A stretch of DNA of 64,000 nt from Diploscapter coronatus (lineage: Eukaryota; Nematoda; Chromadorea; Rhabditida; Rhabditidae). The translations under genes were made by a program, and so were the position numbers. Within the stretch, counting starts at the first letter, position 1; the number at the start of each line of letters is the position of its first letter. The stretch is from NCBI GenBank assembly GCA_964036155.1, contig OZ038422.1, positions 19,057,201 through 19,121,200 of the forward strand. Reading direction: 5' to 3'. Positions 47,578 through 58,836 of the stretch are shown piece after piece. The notes under the pieces were generated by a model. It did no database searches and had not been told where the DNA came from. It saw only the letters and a list, made by a program, of their open reading frames with translations.

Positions 47578-50134
47578 ATGTTCGCGCAGAACGGCCACAG
47601 CACGGCAGACGCGGCTGCAAGGCGCTGCCAGATGCTCAACATGAGATCCATCAGAACCAAGTATTATTGGGCTAGGGAGAAGGCCTTGTCTTCCATGAGT
47701 AAGTGTTTGGGAAGAACAATGATGCATTTCATAGTGATAGTGCCGAGTATAAAACCTGATTCATAAATTATGAAAATGGAACATGATCATTTCTCTGATT
47801 TCAGGCCTTGGAGCGGAGAGAAAGCTGTCAGAAGAGATCGACATGAAGGGAACGTACAGCGATGAAATTCTGCGTCCACTATATTATTACATGATGTTGC
47901 TTGGGTTGAATCACACGTTCACTGGGAAGAAGTGGAAAACCCCCATGATGCTCTACAACTATACGGCACTACTTTTGCTGGTAAATTATATCTCATTCCA
48001 ATAGATTACCGGCAATTTATTAGATCTGCTGCACAATTCGACGAATCACCCAAATAGGAGAGAAGAGCAGCAACAGCCATTCTTCAGATGCAGATGCGGG
48101 TTTCAAAGGATCCGTTCTCGATCCCACATTCGTCTTGACTCTCTGTCACGCATTGCTTCTGTTCAGTGGGACTTCGGCAACCTTTCTACTACTCAAACTT
48201 CAGAAACAAAGATCGAAAATGTATCATGTAAGATTTGTTTCATACAAAGCGTCCTAATACACATAATACAGATCCTCGACCAAGGCCTTGGAAAGAATCG
48301 ATCCAAAGAGCTTGACGAAAAGCACTTTTTCATGAATCGAGTTAGATAATGAGTTTATTATTACTAATGAAAAATTATTCTGATTCAGGTAATGGTCGTA
48401 ATGAGCTTCTGCTTCTCGTTCGCGATGGCTGCTGTCCAAATTTGTAATAGTAGCCTGTCATTTTAGTAAAAAAGTAATGAGTTCCAGTGACTAAATTGGG
48501 TATAATTGGATTGCCAGATACACCAAACCTAATCGACGATAAATTCTACTTCGTTATCCTCGAAGGTTACGTTGTAAGCCATTCAGAATGTATGCTTTAG
48601 TTGTTGTCGCGTTTAGATATTCCTAGCACAGAGCTCTATTTCAATGCTGGCTATTTTATTCTACCAACTGTGCAAAATTCTCCAAATATCGATCGTCAAA
48701 TTAGTCGAAGAAATGGTTCCTCCCGAGAAGGAAGAGTAATAATTCATATCCGATTTCAAGCGAAAAATGTAATCTGGCGAATTTAGCTGTCCTCTTCCTG
48801 AGCAATCTCTGCAGCAGATTCACGATGTGCAGCTGCATTATCAGGAGATCTTCACTGGGAAATTGCTCATCGAGGACAATTTCTCATTCGCCCTATTCTA
48901 TACTTATGGTAGAGTTATTCTCCCGTTTTCCCACAGACTGCGACTTTTTCGCGCTTCTCTGCGCGTTCTCCCCAACCGGTGATCTCTCGCTTATCGCTTA
49001 AGAAAGGGAAAAAATCTAACTCGCTATCTACTACGCCACACTGCCATGTGAGAAGACACGCTTCCTAGCGATACGAGCTTGTAGACCATAGAGTAGAACA
49101 TTTTGAAAACATTCTGGGAAGCTCGAAAAAAAACCCTGAAGTTTCTAGGAAAGCGAGGGTGCTGAAAATTCATTTCAATTGCTATTTTCTTTCAAATTTA
49201 GGATGTTGTATTCCATTGACCTGCTTATTGGGCTACATTTCCTTCCGCAATCGAGGTGCAGATTTCATGGAGAACATGGCAGTCGGTCTCTGGATCACTA
49301 ACACCCTCATCACTTTGGGACTATTTAGTTTCCCAGCTTTCATGGTTCACGAAGAGGTAACCTCAAAATCAGACAGCGATTATATCATGAACAAGTTGAT
49401 ATTGGGCTTTTACTAAAGTTCATTTTATTTATCGTTCGCCCACTTCTAAAGTGCATTCAATATTGCATCATCGACGATTCTAGAACATACATGGCTAGGT
49501 ATAGGATGTGGTAGAGAATATCTGGTCTCAAATTGATAGGCTGATCCAATAGGACAGTTCTAGCTTCATTTATCTTGCCTAAGCTACCCAAACTCTTCCT
49601 TAATCCTATACTTGGTGAAATTTAAAAATGGATGATAATGGTAAAAGCCTTGATATCGGAAATTTAATAAGAATTTTAACTGCAACCTAAACCCTCATAT
49701 AAAAGTCGAAGCTAACTGTAACAACAAAGTTCAGGGAGAAAAGCTGTTGACAGCTTCATTCAAAATGTATCACGAAACGCTTTGTGAAGAAAGAGATTTG
49801 CTCATTTTGGTAAGTCGAAAAGCTTGTTCAAGTCCAACTTTACAACTCAACATCCTCTTATGAATATTGCATCATTTCAATGATAAATAATTCAGAGTCA
49901 AATGAATTTCCTTGCATTTCAAATATCTGCTACAAAGCTTTCGCTATCAGCCAGTCACTTCTTCCCGATGAACAGGAAAATTCTAATAAGTGTAAGTAAA
50001 ATTTGAAAAAATGTGAGGCCAAAATGCAAAATATTCAGCTTTTCTCGGCAATATTTACCTATTTCCTAATTTTGGTCCAATTTGATATCGACGACGCGAG
50101 AAAACATTCCTCATTATGCAATGTCACGAGCTAA
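47578..50134 (+). CDS. Gustatory-receptor-like seven-helix protein (LITE-1/GUR type, 457 aa)
   Basis: Twelve exons: 47578-47698, 47805-47980, 48024-48227, 48272-48340, 48389-48443, 48488-48573, 48617-48735, 48787-48908, 49202-49356, 49735-49809, 49896-49991, 50039-50134. All phases agree and give 457 residues, close to C. elegans LITE-1 and GUR-3. The decisive signature is at the C-terminus: an F.A..FF.(M/L)NR stretch (SASHFFPMNRKILIS) followed by TYFLILVQF, the TYhhhhhQF motif of the insect gustatory-receptor superfamily. Other helices: VLTLCHALLLFSGTSATFLLL, VMVVMSFCFSFAMAAV, FLAQSSISMLAILFYQL, FMENMAVGLWITNTLITLGL. A Ser/Asn-rich loop lies in exon 3. Family members in C. elegans act in light or peroxide sensing (LITE-1, GUR-3) or neural control (EGL-47); which role applies here is unknown. 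The same frame is open upstream to 47176, so the start at 47578 is a choice based on the end of the low-complexity leader. Confidence 0.85.
49492..49618. repeat. Weak inverted repeat
   Basis: CTAGGTATAGGATG at the left and its approximate complement CATCC/TAATCCTATACTTGG at the right, in an intron of the gustatory-receptor-like gene. Similarity is only moderate, so this may be an old MITE or chance. Confidence 0.3.
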
Positions 50135-50285
50135 TTTTGAGTGAAACAGTTCCAGTTCTGATTAATTTTTGAACTGCATTTCAGAAATATCGTATGCATG
50201 ATGGGTATTATTTAGTTCTAAATAGCTATTTATTAATATGCATGATTTTCAATAATATATAAGTATTTCGTTATTTCTATCTGTG

Positions 50286-50291
50286 AATAAA
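50286..50291 (+). terminator. Polyadenylation signal of the gustatory-receptor-like gene
   Basis: AATAAA about 150 bases after the stop codon at 50132-50134. Confidence 0.5.
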
Positions 50292-50627
50292 AGTGCAAAA
50301 TTATTTGATGCAGAAAACAAAAACAGGACAAAAAATCGATTTAATTCTCAAAAGCAATTAGGAGACTGATAGTAGTTAGAAAACAAATATAGCAATCAAT
50401 CTGAACGATATGAAAAATAATGAAGAGAGGCAGATAATTGCCATAAGATAATGGCTGATAATGACTGAGGAGAAGCGAGAGGAGAACTGGATGCGAAACA
50501 ATGAAAGGCAGGGAGATAGCAGGGGAAGAGACAGATAAAGCTGGAGAATATGCGGATAAATCGATCCGACACAGTCGATGGATCGGAGATAGACTCGTCT
50601 GCTGTCTGCCCAACTATTGTCTAACTG

Positions 50628-52817
50628 ATGATTTACTTATTCCCCATATTCTTGCCCATCTTGTTCATTACTGCTGAACATATCGACTTGACACTGCATC
50701 GGCATCAAAGCTGCAGTTGGAATTCGCGTAATAGTTTAGAATCTCACATTTGTAGAGATAAATTAAGAAAGTTTCATATTTAATCATATTCAATGATTTC
50801 TGGCAAGGAATGCAAATAGCGTGTAGTATCACGGATCCGTCCTAAAATTACAAGGTAAGTTAATTCGAGCATGCTGATATCGAAATCAGGTTAACGAATA
50901 CTGACCATGCATCCTGTTTACACATGATTTGGTGCTGAAAAGTTCCCTTTATCCTTACATTGAAAAAATCGACAATGAAAAATTAGAGTACATCGTGATC
51001 CGAGCTTTGACAATGCCATTCTCCCTGTAGCAGCAGTTTTCATTGGGAAAACTTCGGGTCAAATCCTCGGATCAGGGTGAACGGTTAGCATTGTTTAAGT
51101 TGATTTTCGGATTAGCGCTATCGAATTAACGGAACCCTGTAATTTTGGTATGGATCCGTGATTTACATATTTCTTGTGAAGTTACTCTCAATAGGAGAAT
51201 AAGATCCCGCTTCCGTTTTGACTCATACACTTTGATTAATAATTCAGATTTAAGTGCTAGATTTATAAAGATTAAATCGCCTATTTTATCCGTCTTTATC
51301 TCATTTCTGATAGCTTGATATTGTTTTTTATTTATTAAAAAAATCCTCAGGTTCGAAATGGAACCGTAAAGTTGAATTCGAACGAGGAGGCAAATTTGCG
51401 CTGCAGAAAGATGAAGATCACCCCGAATGTTATTCTATCAGGGTGACTATTTTAACTCGATTGTTTTCCACCGATGATCTGTGAAATGACAGTTGTTGCA
51501 GGGCAAAGTACGTATCTATGAGGAAATCGACACAGAGATCTTCACGTTCGTCAATGTACAGACTTCTGCAGATCTGCACAAGCCTGGCGAAATGTCTCGT
51601 AGCTAATTATACATTTTTCTTCTAATCTCGCCTCATAAAAATTGGTAGATACTATTTTCAGGTGTTACGGTGCAAATGAGACTACGGGATGTGGAGGAAT
51701 TGGATCGTGTCTGTATTGCACTTCCTGCAATTCTATCGATGAATGGAAAGGTCTGCTAGGAGCAGAGTTGCTTGTTAATGACAGACCATTGGGCTGCGAT
51801 GTCGTAGAGGTTTGCATCAGGATTATAGAAGCTAATAGAAAGGTGAAATTTAGCCAGGACATTACGACAATGTCAGGCTGAAATTCTGCATTCCACGGTT
51901 GGCACGATTCTTGGAAATGCAGGGAATCGAGAACGATGCAATCGATCACTTGATTGCCTCCACCAAAAATGTATGACTAAAGTATAGGATAGTTTTAAAA
52001 CTTCAAGTTGAAGATTTTCAATCGCGTAGTAGCGAACAAAAGTGCTGGATCATCCTTATTTAGGTTTCGATGTTGCCCACCCATTTCCACTGATTAGATC
52101 GGGCTGAAATCTCGCGTTCATAGAGGGGTATGCACGCATGCATGCAAGTATATGGTGGAGTTTCAGCCTTAACCGATCAGTGGCAATGGCTTGACAATAA
52201 CCAGATCTAAATAAGGGATTATCCACTACTTTTGTCCGTAACTGTATAATAAGAGGGTCAACTTTGTGAACGTTAGTAAAATCTCCGTTGTTTCTCCCTG
52301 AATCAAGAAATAGTTTCATACACATCCACGAGGAAATCCTCTAGTATTATATAAGGCTAAATAGTTTCTTTGTGTAAAATCTCGAATACGAGAAAAATTT
52401 AATTGTAAGCATTTGATTGCATTAATAGAGTTATCTAAATGTAAGAAGACTCGTTCAGACAGCCCGAGGTCTGCGCCTCAATCTGTTCGTGACAGTCTAC
52501 GCGTTCGAAGACGACGTTCGGCCTTTGATATTGTAAGTCTGTGCGTTCGTATGCTTTATGCGTTGCAACATGATCGAATGATCGAGTGTGTAACAAATTA
52601 ATGTTAACCAAATGTGTTCTTTTCCATACGGACAAAGAAGACATTTAGATCTCAACGAAATATGGAGAATGAGATCAGACGAGTTCGAGGATTGTCATCA
52701 TCAGATCCACTCGACTCCTCGACTCACTGGGCATTGCCATTCAACAAACTGCTCCACTCACAGTCCCACTTCATCGCCTGCCACAAACTCCACGCAACTG
52801 CATTCATTCAGAACTGA
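50628..52817 (+). CDS. Secreted GM2-activator-like protein, paralogue 1 (261 aa)
   Basis: Seven exons: 50628-50727, 51351-51442, 51502-51593, 51662-51803, 51854-51970, 52459-52532, 52649-52817. A signal peptide (MIYLFPIFLPILFITA) is followed by a domain sharing its cysteine frame with the next two genes: C near 30, CYGANETTGCGGIGSC and LYCTSC at about 100-120, LKFCIP at about 155, FVTVYAFEDD at about 190, FIACHKLHA at the end. GSC.Y..(C), G.P..C...PG.Y, F.lP and a final (G/A)CxKI.A are features of GM2-activator/ML-type lipid-transfer proteins, which bind glycolipids in a beta cup in lysosomes or outside the cell. The family assignment is by motif only. The 51593 donor is GTCTCG, chosen because it keeps the frame and aligns EMC with paralogue 2. 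Introns carry two MITEs. Confidence 0.7.
50827..51165. mobile_element. Inverted-repeat MITE, ~60-base arms
   Basis: TATCACGGATCCGTCC at the left and GGTATGGATCCGTGATTTA at the right begin inverted arms that also share AAAATTACA and a GTTAATTCGA block. About 340 bases, in intron 1 of GM2-activator-like paralogue 1. Confidence 0.8.
52027..52246. mobile_element. Tc1/mariner-like MITE
   Basis: TA-flanked inverted ends carry the Tc1-type block ACAAAAGT.GTGGAT (TAGTAGCGAACAAAAGTGCT at the left, complement of TACAGTTACGGACAAAAGTA at the right). It lies in an intron of GM2-activator-like paralogue 1. Confidence 0.7.
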
Positions 52818-53319
52818 TTTTAAATTTATACCGTTCTCCTCCTAATACTTCAGATATGGAGAAGCCACCTTCATTTTAATTTAAAATTGAGCTTATTTTT
52901 CTCTGTTTTAAAGTGCTCAGACGAAGATAACTATTTATTTAAAATGTGTCAAGTAATAATTCGTAATCAATATATGCAGTGATTACATTGTTGTAATGGA
53001 ACTGTATTTTCATCGCCGCAATGCTGCTTTGCATTGATTCTGATTCCTTTCTCCATTCATTCAATCATTCAGGTAAAAGCAACCACTTTTTGTGTCACTT
53101 TCTTCTCTTTTCTTCCATTCATCTGCCAATCTTATACCTGCTTTTCTGCTTACACTTACAACATTCAGCCATTCTCGTTGAAGCAGTTATAGCATATTCA
53201 TTCCCTCTTCCGTCTATCCGGTTCTCCTTACCTCGCTTCCCTCACCTTGCCCTCTCAACCTCTAACCCCTAACCATCTCCCATTACTTCTGCCACCATCT
53301 ACCCCAGTCTGATCTACCC

Positions 53320-55453
53320 ATGTTTCCCCATCCCCTTTGCCTGATCATTCCCGTTCTGCTAACCAACTTTGTCTCAGCACTCGATTTCCACGACGAACTC
53401 TCCTTCCAATTGGATCTCATCAAGCACCAGCCCTGCGTTCACTCTCAGAGTACGAATAGAGAATTTATAAAATAACGATTAAAAGTTTTAAAATAGTCAT
53501 GAATTTGGGTTCAATTTCATCGCTCACTTTTCATAGTTCTCTCAAAAATGAAAAAAGAGAATGTATTCAGATAATGGCAAGTCAGTAAATTAGGATGAAT
53601 GCCTAAGTTTATCGATTGTTTCAAATCTATTGTCGGAAACTTGGAGTCTTAGACTATACGAAATAGTGTGAGAAAAGAGCCTTTTCTCTATCATCCCTCA
53701 CCTTATTTCGCACGGCTTGAGGTTTCCGAATAGTCCTTATTGTCACCATTATATCTGATCTGATAAAACTCACGCAACTTCATTCAGAATCAAAATGGCA
53801 TAAGAAGATTGAGTTCGAAGCGGGAAATGCGAATGGAGGGCCGAAGCTGGAAACCGTGCAAGGAAAGGATAATTGCTTCAAGATCGGAGGAAAAGTTCAA
53901 ATTCATGAGGTTGGCTAGTTTTTCCCTTTGGTAGTATACGTAATTCCTGAGATCGGCGTTGCTTCTAGCTCTGGGCAAAAACGATGATGCGAGCACGACA
54001 CCGATCGCAAGTAAAAATGATGTTAAAAGGGGAAAAGAGAGAGGGGATCAACGGAAAGGCTTAGCATCACCCTTTTTACCCAGAGAAAAGTGGAACACCG
54101 ATCTCAGAAACTGGAGAGTAAATTATCGCTGTTGATTTACAGGACATCACAGGAGAATTGTCTATATTCGTTGAAATTCGCAATTCTCCAAACAAGAAGC
54201 AGGTTCCAGAAATGTGTCAAAAGCAGCCGGAAACCGGATGTGGGTTAGTGATTCCTAATTACTCCAGCTAATAAAACTATTATTTCAAGGTAAAAGTAGG
54301 GCTATCAAAATAAGATTTTAGAGGAATTGGATCGTGCCTTTATTGCAATGTCTGCAAGAACTTCGATGAGTTGGCTGTGGAGGCGCAACTGCTCTTGGAC
54401 GGGAAACCTGTTAAATGCACGGTAAGATGATGAAAAATGTTTTAAGAAAAGGCATTTGCAACAATGTCTTTATCCCATTTAAGACATCTTTCATCTTAAA
54501 TTTTAACAAGTCGGAGTGTTTTTTCCATATTTAATAATATTTCATATAATTTAGGATGGACTCAAGAAGGGAATATACGAAAACATTCATCTGCAATTCT
54601 GTCTGCCCAAGATGGAAGAGATTCTGAAGTCGCAAGGGCTCTCGAAAGAAACGTTCCTGCAACTGATACAGGGAGAGGTGGATAAAATTCTGCTAACCAT
54701 TGTAAAATGAACTAGTTTAGAATGAAAACTCCTTGCGAGCTACAGGCGTTTTTGCAACGGTTTATCTATTCGACTCTGATGTCAGCAAGCAGATGTCAAC
54801 GCAGGCACGAGTAGTGTCGGTGTATAGGAAGACAAAGAAAAGTCTCTTCAAGGTACTTGATTGCATTCCTAGATAGTCAATATTCAACTTACAAATTAAT
54901 TTTTATGTTTATTATGGTTTTATAACCAGAAACATTGTTTCTGAAACCGATATCTGACTTTGATGCTTCACATTCTAAATATGAAGTTATTAGAGGTGCA
55001 TTTCAATAAAAATTAGACACACATTAGCGGACAAAGGTATTGGGTTACCCTCATAGCCTATTCGATTTCATTTCAGAATTTAGCGCTTATCGGATCGAGC
55101 TGAAAATTGGTATACTGACATGTCTTACATGTTTCACTCCACTATATGTGTACAATTTCAACTCAATTCGATAAGTATGAAGAGCTGGATAGGTGGTGAC
55201 TGAAATAAACACAGCTATGAGGAGATAATCCAATACTTTTCTTTGCTACTATAACTACAGATGAGATTATAATCGATTCGATTCAGAACGAGCAACTGCC
55301 AGCAGAAGTCTACTGGTCTCTGCCATTTAATCAGATGATCGCCACTCAACAAGTATGTTATTGGGGCATTTTTATTCAAATTATTCCTTCTATTTTCAGC
55401 CCTACATCGCCTGCCATAAGATCTACGCAAATCTGAAAGTCCTCAAGCAATAG
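53320..55453 (+). CDS. Secreted GM2-activator-like protein, paralogue 2 (275 aa)
   Basis: Eight exons: 53320-53449, 53788-53909, 54143-54243, 54322-54421, 54555-54677, 54721-54852, 55287-55352, 55400-55453. The signal peptide ends near NFVSA. Key positions: QPC near 40, DNCFKIGGKVQIHE at about 70-85, EMC...TGCGGIGSCLYCNVC at about 108-125, GKPVKCTDGLKKGIY at about 142-158, QFCLP at about 163, FATVYLFDSD at about 203, and a C-terminal YIACHKIYANLKV. The end closely resembles the GM2-activator C-terminus (CxKIxAxLK). Compared with paralogue 1 it has an extra intron splitting the GCG|GIG motif and another before PYIACH. The intron at 54678-54720 is 43 bases. A Tc1-like MITE sits in the intron 54853-55286. 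Confidence 0.75.
53634..53733. repeat. Small inverted repeat
   Basis: GGAAACTT...ACGAAATAGTGTGAG and CTCACCTTATTTCGCACGG...GGTTTCC are imperfect inverted copies around an AAAAGAGCCTTTTCT core. In intron 1 of paralogue 2. Confidence 0.5.
55018..55253. mobile_element. Tc1/mariner-like MITE
   Basis: Inverted ends share (A)GCGGACAAAGGTATTGG at the left and the complement of TAGCAAAGAAAAGTATTGG at the right, followed by CTCATAGC. Same general class as 52027-52246 and 514-865. Intron of paralogue 2. Confidence 0.7.
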
Positions 55454-55489
55454 ATAAAGTCCATAATTTTGTAGGTCTTGAGTTTTGTA

Positions 55490-55495
55490 AATAAA
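55490..55495 (+). terminator. Polyadenylation signal of GM2-activator-like paralogue 2
   Basis: AATAAA 37 bases after the stop codon at 55451-55453. Confidence 0.6.
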
Positions 55496-56075
55496 TTATT
55501 TGTTAGCTATTGGTACCTTAGAAAAGTGAAGATATAATGCAGCTGTTTAGTGTTATCAAAATATATCACTGAAAGTACAATATTTCGTCCAAAGTGCTAT
55601 GACAAACTAATGATAGCATGATGCTATTGTGTGTTTGAAACTTAACAATTATGAAACAATCACTAATAATAATCTGATCTATGCATAAATTAAAGATAGA
55701 CTATTTATAAGAAGAGTAAAGTTAGGCGAATAGTCCCAATATAACAGGTCAGAATTCTAGTGAAGATCAGAATTTTGACTAAAACTCTACCGGCTAATGC
55801 ACGAAATGGGCCAAGATCGGCGAATAATCGAAATTGAATTGATACGAAACAGAGAGAAATTGATAGAGAAAGGAGTGGTAGTGTGAATGCTAGAGTGATT
55901 GCAGTCAGACAGTGAGTGAGAGCGGTCTGCAATCGCCCTGCCCCCTGTCACTCTGTCACTGTCCCCCCGGTCTCTGTAGCTACACATCACGGCCTCTGTC
56001 ACTGTGTCATTCCTTCAAGCAGTCCCGCCCCTGCAGGTCTTTCCCCCCATTCGATTTCTGTCTTCTCGCAGCAGG

Positions 56076-58836
56076 ATGATTCGACTGCAACTGCTTCTGC
56101 CCTCGTTCTTCCTCGTCTTCTGCTACCTTTCTCCGTCCACTTTCCGGGTCCAGGCCGCTCAGGACATTTCTGTTCGGATAGAACGACATTTTCCTTGCTC
56201 TGCTAGCTCAGGTATAGTCAATTTCGAGAAATTAGGAGGTCGAAATTTGGGAAAGAAGACTACTCTCCTCTCACTTATTCTTTTCAAAACACTTTCCCGA
56301 TTTAAATACTACAAAGTAAACTTTTGCAAGGAATTTTGATTTAAAACATTTTAAAATCAACACAGCGTGATTTACTTTTTCATAAATGACCACTACAACG
56401 CAATATAATCTGTGCATTTATTCACAAGAAGTACTGAAAAAGTTATCCTTTCTTTACATTGAAGTTAAAGATTTTTTCTTTCAAAACGAATGCAAAGCCT
56501 CAATTTTTATTATCCATTGAAAATCGATCAAATCCGCTAATCAGGGAGGTATTATCACTTCATCCTCCTCCGACCGCCTAACCTATCACTTTCTGATCTT
56601 TCGTTTCCAGGACCGAAAAAGGAAAATCTTCTAATTAAATTCCCGTCGTACAAAACCGCTGGAGTTAAATTTCATGAGGAAGTCAATGAACAGAACCACA
56701 AATGCTTCAGAATGGCTGGAGGCAAAGTCGAGGTAAACTAACTGAGTTTACTTTCAAATATTATGACATAGTAAACTAAATTTTTAAATTGACACGCAAC
56801 TTTTAGTGTGTTTTAATCAATGTATCCTGATTTGATTTTTCTAATATTCTAAAAATTCCCTCTTTGGAAATTCGTACAATATTACCACATGGACACCAAA
56901 TAAACAGTCGAAAATAACGATTGAATCCAAATCCTTATACATCGCTACATGTAGGAAAAAGTACTAAAATGCAGAGTTTCAAATTTATTCGCGGTTCGGT
57001 TAACAATGGTCCTTTATTTACTTTCTCACCTATTTTCGTGGAATTACTGATCGTTAAATTCGCGTCATTTTATGTTCTGCGCTATTGCTATTAGGTTCAT
57101 GATCAATTCTGCACAAAATATTTGCTGCCTATCTGAAGGATAAAAAATATCTCGGCTACTCTGACTGCAATAGTCAAATCGCGTTAGTCATTAGGGCTAT
57201 TTGTTATGATATTTTGGTGAAGAGAACCTGTCGATGAAGATGAAGATGAAACAAGAAGACGTGAAAAGAGGAGAAATGAAAGAAAGTGAGAATGAAGAAG
57301 AGAAGTGATATACAATGATAGAGGAGTCGATAAAGTACAAATCGCGATGATAGGACAAATTGGTATTGGTTGGAGCTAAAAATAGCAGTATGAAGGTAAT
57401 ATAACAACTTTCGAAATTTGTAGTTTTAGTCATTGGCCATCTTGTTAATCTATGCAAAAATCCATAGAGCATCTTTGAAGTTCAGAATCAATTCATAGAA
57501 GAAAACTTATGGCCAATACATTTTACTATTTAAAAATGTTCTTAAATCGTGATCATAAAATGTCGAATTCTGATATGATTTCTTGAAAAACTAATCTAGA
57601 TGTGTGAGTAATCTCGATTCTGATTTCGAATTTTTTAGAATTCAAATTCTGCACACCCTTGGCCTAGTTTGTTGCTATTTCTCAAAATGGATATTTTTGG
57701 ATGAATTGAACGATTTCCACCACAATTTGTTTCCATCGACAGTTAGCATTGCTATTTGGAATTTCTTTCATTCCTATTAAAAATGCCGACTTTGATTTTC
57801 ACTTCCTCTTTCAAAAAGCATCCACTTCCTCCTAATGTAGCATCCTCACACAGTTCAAGTGTACTTATGTTGCGAACTGCCGCGTTTCGTTACACAAACA
57901 TCGACACCCTTTCACTAATTATTGGCTTTTTCTGAAAATTCCATCTATCGATTCGACGATCTGAAGAGTTTTTAGGTATTCCCTCCGGGCCTTCCAGGCG
58001 ACAAGAAATACTACGTGCACTTGGAGACCAGAATTGGAATAAGCGGAAAGCCTGAGAGATGTGTGAATGCAGATGCAAACGGCTGCGGAGGAATAGGTCA
58101 ATTCTCAAATTTTAAATATTTGAAAATTTATAAACATGCGATGTTCTATTCCGAACTTTATGCCTTACAACCCTAAATAGATATTTTTCGAAAAAGAAAA
58201 CTTGCGTATTTCTAAACTAACTAGCATTCATTAGAATACAAATGTTATATTCATATGGGTGTCACAAAACGTCTTTGAGGATAATTATACATTTTCAGGA
58301 AGTTGTGTTCATTGCGACATCTGCAAGAATTACGGAGGCAACCTGCGTGATTTCGTGCAAATTTATCAAGGAAACAGACCTGCTCAATGTTCATCGAGGG
58401 TAACTTATCGTGAACAGCAATTTTATTTTGATCAAGTATAAATAATGTTAGGGCCTTCCACCCGGTAGTTACACAGATTTGTCACTTCGAGTATGCTTGC
58501 CGACAAAAAGTGAATTGCTACCATTCTTAGACCAGGTAGACTACAATATTGTTGTTTATTCATACCATTGCCGTTTTCTTATTATAGAATGCAAGCCGAG
58601 CGCAACAACTATGGGATCTCTTTGTTAGTTCGAGAGCTCGATCAGGAGTAGGTCTATTAAATGATCACTTGAGGTTAACTATTGATCTCTAGGAAATTCC
58701 TCTTGTCATTGCTGCTCGTATTTTCGACCGACCGATTAACAACTTGGACGTGCGAGAGATGAACGCATTGATTCACGAGACGAAGACAGGTATGATCGGC
58801 TGCCACTGGATCTACGCCACCATTTCTCAACATTAA
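56076..58836 (+). CDS. Secreted GM2-activator-like protein, paralogue 3 (255 aa)
   Basis: Seven exons: 56076-56211, 56611-56732, 57976-58096, 58299-58399, 58452-58535, 58588-58647, 58693-58836. The signal peptide is QLLLPSFFLVFCYLSPST-like. Conserved positions: FPC near 42, HKCFRMAGGKVE at about 75-86, CVNADANGCGGIGSC plus VHCDIC at about 115-135, PAQCSS, GLPPGSYTDLSLRVCLP at about 160-176, VIAARIFDR at about 212 and a C-terminal MIGCHWIYA. It has the same frame of cysteines as the two genes to the left and is the most diverged. All three point the same way, so they arose by tandem duplication. It may bind lipid, by analogy with GM2 activator and related ML proteins; not demonstrated by sequence alone. 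Confidence 0.7.

Noticed and set aside
51594..51661. Apparent frameshift in GM2-activator-like paralogue 1
   Set aside because: Disappears if the donor is taken at 51594 (GTCTCG) rather than 51599; the resulting EMC aligns with paralogue 2.
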